Shown here: piece by piece, positions 61,793-64,000 of the stretch | How positions within the stretch are numbered: position 1 is the stretch's first letter | How the letters are laid out: each line of letters opens with the position of its first letter | DNA from: Chitinophagaceae bacterium | GTDB taxonomy: Bacteria; Bacteroidota; Bacteroidia; Chitinophagales; Chitinophagaceae | DNA: 64,000 nt | Reading direction: 5' to 3' | Assembly (NCBI GenBank): GCA_016786885.1 | Contig: JAEUVO010000039.1 | Location: forward strand, 1 to 64,000 | The notes under the pieces: model-generated | Told to the model about the DNA's origin: nothing | Database searches by the model: none | Seen by the model: only the letters and a program-made list of their open reading frames with translations | Made by a program: the position numbers and the translations under genes

Positions 61793-61837
61793 TAAAATTC
61801 ACTACTACTCAGTTGTATTTCTGCGAGTTGTATCACA
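61793..61837 (-). promoter_or_regulatory. Crp/Fnr site and -7-like box before sqr
   Basis: TGCGA-GTTGTA-TCACA (61822-61837; on the minus strand TGTGA-N6-TCGCA) and GAATTTTA (minus strand, 61800 down to 61793). Spacing is identical to the plus-strand sites. The box is weak (4 of 6). Confidence 0.68.
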
Positions 61838-61843
61838 AAATCG

Positions 61844-61919
61844 AATGATAGCTATCAGCTATTGAAATGATTTTACATCATTCTTATATTTTTTCTTCTT
61901 CTGTGTGATATAAGTCACT
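61844..61919. promoter_or_regulatory. Two further palindromes in the sqr/osmC divergent region
   Basis: AATGA-TAGCTA-TCAGC (61844-61859) and TGTGA-TATAAG-TCACT (61904-61919) have the same half-site spacing but no -7 box at the class II position. With the sites at 61822 and 61978 they fill the 302-base divergent region, which otherwise holds no gene. They may be extra or repressor-type sites for the same regulator. Confidence 0.5.
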
Positions 61920-61977
61920 GTCAATAAAAACTACAGCCATTATAAAACAGGCATTACTGTCATAAGTTAAAGTGTCG

Positions 61978-62022
61978 AATGACCAAAGTCATCTTTACAG
62001 GATACACTAAGTGATAGTTTTG
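61978..62022 (+). promoter_or_regulatory. Crp/Fnr-like site and perfect -7 box before the OsmC gene
   Basis: AATGA-CCAAAG-TCATC (61978-61993) is a weaker palindrome, but TAGTTTTG at 62015-62022 matches TAnnTTTG completely and again ends 36.5 bp from the palindrome centre. Confidence 0.65.
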
Positions 62023-62055
62023 AGTTTGAAAATTTAAACCATAAACAAGAGAATC

Positions 62056-62484
62056 ATGTACAACTACGAAGTCAATCTCTCCTGGACTGAAAACAGAAAG
62101 GGAATTGTTAGCTCCCCGGTATTAGAACAAGTAACAGAGGTAGCCACACCTCCGGAGTTTCCAAAAGGCATAGAAGGCATCTGGTCTCCTGAGCATCTTT
62201 TTGTAGCGGCCATAGAGAGTTGCCTGATGACAACTTTCCTGGCGGTAGCGGAGAATTCAAAATTGGATTTTATCTCCTTCAGCAGTCATGCAACAGGAAA
62301 ACTTGACAAAGTAGAGGGAAAATTTATGATGACTGAAGTCTTGCTCCGTCCCACACTTATAATTAAAAACCCAGAACAACAGGAAAAAGCAAAAAGAGTA
62401 CTGGAAATGAGTGAAAAAGCCTGTTTGATATCGAACTCTATTAAATCCACCATAATTTTTGAACCAATAATTGAAATTCAATAA
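62056..62484 (+). CDS. OsmC family protein
   Basis: 142 residues. The two redox cysteines of the family are Cys56 ('VAAIESCLMTTFLAVAEN') and Cys123 ('SEKACLISNSIKS'). OsmC/Ohr proteins reduce organic hydroperoxides, and some remove persulfides. In this setting it may detoxify persulfides or peroxides made during sulfide oxidation. Divergent from sqr across a region dense in Crp/Fnr-type palindromes; followed by a terminator. Confidence 0.87.
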   Translation: MYNYEVNLSWTENRKGIVSSPVLEQVTEVATPPEFPKGIEGIWSPEHLFVAAIESCLMTTFLAVAENSKLDFISFSSHATGKLDKVEGKFMMTEVLLRPTLIIKNPEQQEKAKRVLEMSEKACLISNSIKSTIIFEPIIEIQ

Positions 62485-62516
62485 GGATAGTTTTATCCGT
62501 CTTGTTGATCACGAAC

Positions 62517-62549
62517 ACAAGGCTGGAGATTAAAAATTTCCAGCCTTGT
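62517..62549 (+). terminator. Terminator after the OsmC gene
   Basis: An 11-bp stem ACAAGGCTGGA / TCCAGCCTTGT with an A/T-rich loop, 33 bases after the stop. A further 9-base inverted repeat (62508-62516 with 62561-62569) flanks it. Confidence 0.8.
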
Positions 62550-62563
62550 TATTACTGGTTGTT

Positions 62564-62608
62564 CGTGATAAAAATCACCCCTGTGCTATCAATAAACATT
62601 TAATTTAG
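62564..62608 (+). promoter_or_regulatory. Crp/Fnr site and -7 box before the dps pseudogene
   Basis: CGTGA-TAAAAA-TCACC (62564-62579) and TAATTTAG at 62601-62608 (5 of 6 consensus positions), at the same 36.5-bp spacing. It places Dps in the island regulon. Confidence 0.72.
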
Positions 62609-62626
62609 AGCATAAAATATTGTGGC

Positions 62627-63099
62627 ATGAAAAGAAACAGTATCGGCCTCGATGCCGGGAAAACAAGAGAACTTGCTGAAAAGCTAAACCTGTTACTGGC
62701 AAACTTTCAATTATTCTATATCAACTCCCGTGGCTTTCACTGGAATATTAAAGGAGATAAATTCTTCGAGCTGCATGCAAAGTTTGAAGAACTCTATACC
62801 GACACACAGTTGAAAATTGATGAAGTGGCTGAAAGAATATTAACGCTGGGCCATGTACCCAGCCATTCTTATACAGACTACCTTAAACTATCCGGTAAAA
62901 AGAGAAAAGAAATGTACATGATGGAAAAGAAGCAGTAAAATCAGTCATTGATGCTTTCAGGGTATTGCTGGAAATAGAAAGAAAATTATTAACTATATCG
63001 GCTGATGCCGAAGATGAGGGTACAAATGCTTTAATGAGTGACTATATCCGTCAGCAGGAAAAACTTGTATGGATGTATTCCTCATTCCTGAATAAATAA
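62627..63099 (+). pseudogene. dps: Dps family ferritin-like protein, frameshifted
   Basis: Codons 1-90 encode a Dps N-terminus with the ferroxidase pattern 'RGFHWNIKGDKFFELHAKF' and 'LYTDTQLKIDEVAERIL'. After 'YLKLSG' the frame is lost at the five-A run 62897-62901 and stops at 62936-62938. The shifted frame resumes 'KEKRNVHDGKEAVK' and runs to 'DEGTNALMSDYIRQQEKLVW' and the stop at 63097-63099. One missing base restores a normal protein of about 157 residues. Dps proteins store iron and protect DNA from peroxide. Either a true recent mutation or a homopolymer sequencing error; the intact second half favours a very recent event or error. Confidence 0.85.
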
Positions 63100-63111
63100 A
63101 GTTTCTGATAC

Positions 63112-63807
63112 ATGAAAATAACTCTTGCGGCACTTGCTGTTTTATTCCTGTCTGCGCCACCATATGTTGAGGTGAAAGTGGCAGGTGAAATGAAAAAAAT
63201 TATGCGGCAGGCCGATTTGTCAGCTCATATTTCATTGGATACCCTGGTAAACAAGCCACATATCTATGGTCTTGGCCCGGCGGAAGGCATCAAAGGTGAA
63301 ATACTTATTATTGATAGTAAAGCTTATTGGTGCAAGGCAGGTGCAGAACAACCAGTAACGGTAATCAGTGAAAAAGTAAAGGCCGCCATGCTGGTTTATG
63401 CACAGGTGCCAGGCTGGAAACAAGCAACGATCACTGATGAGATTAAAGATTATACTTCTCTTGAGAAAGCTGTCGAGAAATTTGCTGTACAAAACGAACA
63501 GACTCTGGAAGAGCCGTTCCCGTTTTTGATCAAAGGAAATATCAACATGGCCTCCTGGCATGTGATTGACTGGAAAGAGGGAGTAGCTCATACTTTTGAT
63601 ACCCATAAGCAGTTTGCAAAGTATGGCAGATTCACCAACGAACCCGTTATATTACTCGGCTTTTATTCCAATAAACATCACAGCATATTTACCCATCACA
63701 CAACAAATATGCATATACATGTGATGGATAAAAAGAAAACTATTGTTGGCCACCTTGAAGATTTTTCAGCCGGTACCGGCACTTTAACCCTATCAATTCC
63801 TGAATAA
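63112..63807 (+). CDS. budA: Acetolactate decarboxylase, apparently exported
   Basis: 231 residues. Family motifs are 'YGLGPAEGIKGEILIIDSKA', 'FPFLIKGNINMASWHVIDW', 'VILLGFYSNKHHSIFTHH' and the metal-binding 'TTNMHIHVMDKKKTIVGHL'. It converts 2-acetolactate to acetoin. The N-terminus 'MKITLAALAVLFLSAPP' looks like a cleavable signal, so the enzyme may act outside the cytoplasm, as in some secreted bacillary forms. 12 bases after the dps pseudogene. Likely unconnected to the sulfur genes. Confidence 0.85.
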   Translation: MKITLAALAVLFLSAPPYVEVKVAGEMKKIMRQADLSAHISLDTLVNKPHIYGLGPAEGIKGEILIIDSKAYWCKAGAEQPVTVISEKVKAAMLVYAQVPGWKQATITDEIKDYTSLEKAVEKFAVQNEQTLEEPFPFLIKGNINMASWHVIDWKEGVAHTFDTHKQFAKYGRFTNEPVILLGFYSNKHHSIFTHHTTNMHIHVMDKKKTIVGHLEDFSAGTGTLTLSIPE

Positions 63808-63810
63808 TTT

Positions 63811-64000
63811 ATGAAACTATCTTTTGTTCTGTTAAGCTGCCTTATAATGGCCGTTAATATCAATGCACAATCTTTTTATCCCTTTAAAATAAAACTGGAA
63901 CCGATTATACCCGAAGGTTTTAAAGGCCTCCAGTCATATGCATGGGCAAAAAATGGAAATAAAGTACTTCTTATTGGAGGCAGAACTGATGGTCTTCACC
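63811..64000 (+). CDS. Exported protein, probably Kelch-like, cut by window end
   Basis: 63 codons visible. Signal peptide 'MKLSFVLLSCLIMAVNINAQ', then 'GFKGLQSYAWAKNGNKVLLI' and 'GGRTDGLH', which resembles the first blade of Kelch-type propeller proteins. It starts 3 bases after budA, so probably cotranscribed. The rest lies beyond position 64000. Confidence 0.6.
   Translation, partial: MKLSFVLLSCLIMAVNINAQSFYPFKIKLEPIIPEGFKGLQSYAWAKNGNKVLLIGGRTDGLH

Noticed and set aside
61867..61881. ATGA-N7-TCAT near the sqr/osmC sites
   Set aside because: The spacer is 7 rather than 6 bases, so it does not match the set.
1..64000. tRNA, rRNA, CRISPR, prophage or insertion sequence
   Set aside because: No cloverleaf-like sequences, spaced direct repeats, integrase or transposase frames were seen in the intergenic regions.

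Overview
The window looks like a chromosome segment of a Bacteroidota bacterium, most likely family Chitinophagaceae. The evidence is type IX secretion and gliding genes (porU, porV, a PorP/SprF protein, gldJ), bacillithiol synthesis (bshA), tandem TPR and propeller sensor kinases, sparse Shine-Dalgarno sites, and promoters with the Bacteroidota -7 box TAnnTTTG. I saw no rRNA, tRNA, CRISPR array, phage or complete insertion sequence.

Layout. Positions 1-16.4 kb hold a minus-strand run of sensor genes: a propeller kinase cut by the window edge, a membrane TPR kinase, a 2142-residue kinase with nine tandem sensor modules, a small soluble kinase, two FIST proteins and a cytosolic TPR kinase. Their kinase cores are nearly identical, and no response regulator is in view. 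Positions 16.5-25.4 kb are mixed: an NTF2-like protein, a PGM1-type ATP-grasp ligase, an AnmK-like protein that has lost its middle, upp, a PorP/SprF protein, a DASS transporter, 3-methyladenine glycosylase, an EI24 membrane protein and a tetrapyrrole-methylase-fold methyltransferase. Positions 25.4-34 kb are a complete arginine operon (GNAT-argG-argC-argD-argF'-argB-argE-argH). It follows a 240-base leader containing a small ORF with four Arg codons just before its stop. Positions 34-48.4 kb carry an M28 peptidase, bshA, an EnvC-like protein, a DUF4292 lipoprotein, dut, ispF, porV, porU, gldJ and murF.

Positions 48.4-63.1 kb form a sulfide/thiosulfate oxidation island. It encodes a Crp/Fnr regulator, a TauE exporter, a CstB-like persulfide dioxygenase-rhodanese, three more rhodaneses (one exported), an exported DsrE protein, an OprD-like porin, an M19 dipeptidase, a SoxB-like hydrolase, a TsdA-like dihaem cytochrome, two YeeE/YedE half transporters, a DsrE_2 protein, a TusE/DsrC-like carrier, a sulfide:quinone oxidoreductase, an OsmC protein and a frameshifted Dps. 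Seven transcription starts in the island carry a palindrome close to TGTGA-N6-TCACA. In all seven the palindrome centre lies exactly 36.5 bp from the 3' end of a -7-like box, as in class II CRP-type activation. The recognition helix of the local Crp/Fnr protein keeps the R-E-x-x-x-R contacts of E. coli CRP. I read the island as one regulon and consider it the most interesting system here.

Smaller observations include short palindromic repeats inserted in frame into protein genes (with uninterrupted paralogues in the same window for two of them), the internally deleted AnmK-like gene, and an apparently exported acetolactate decarboxylase at the right end.
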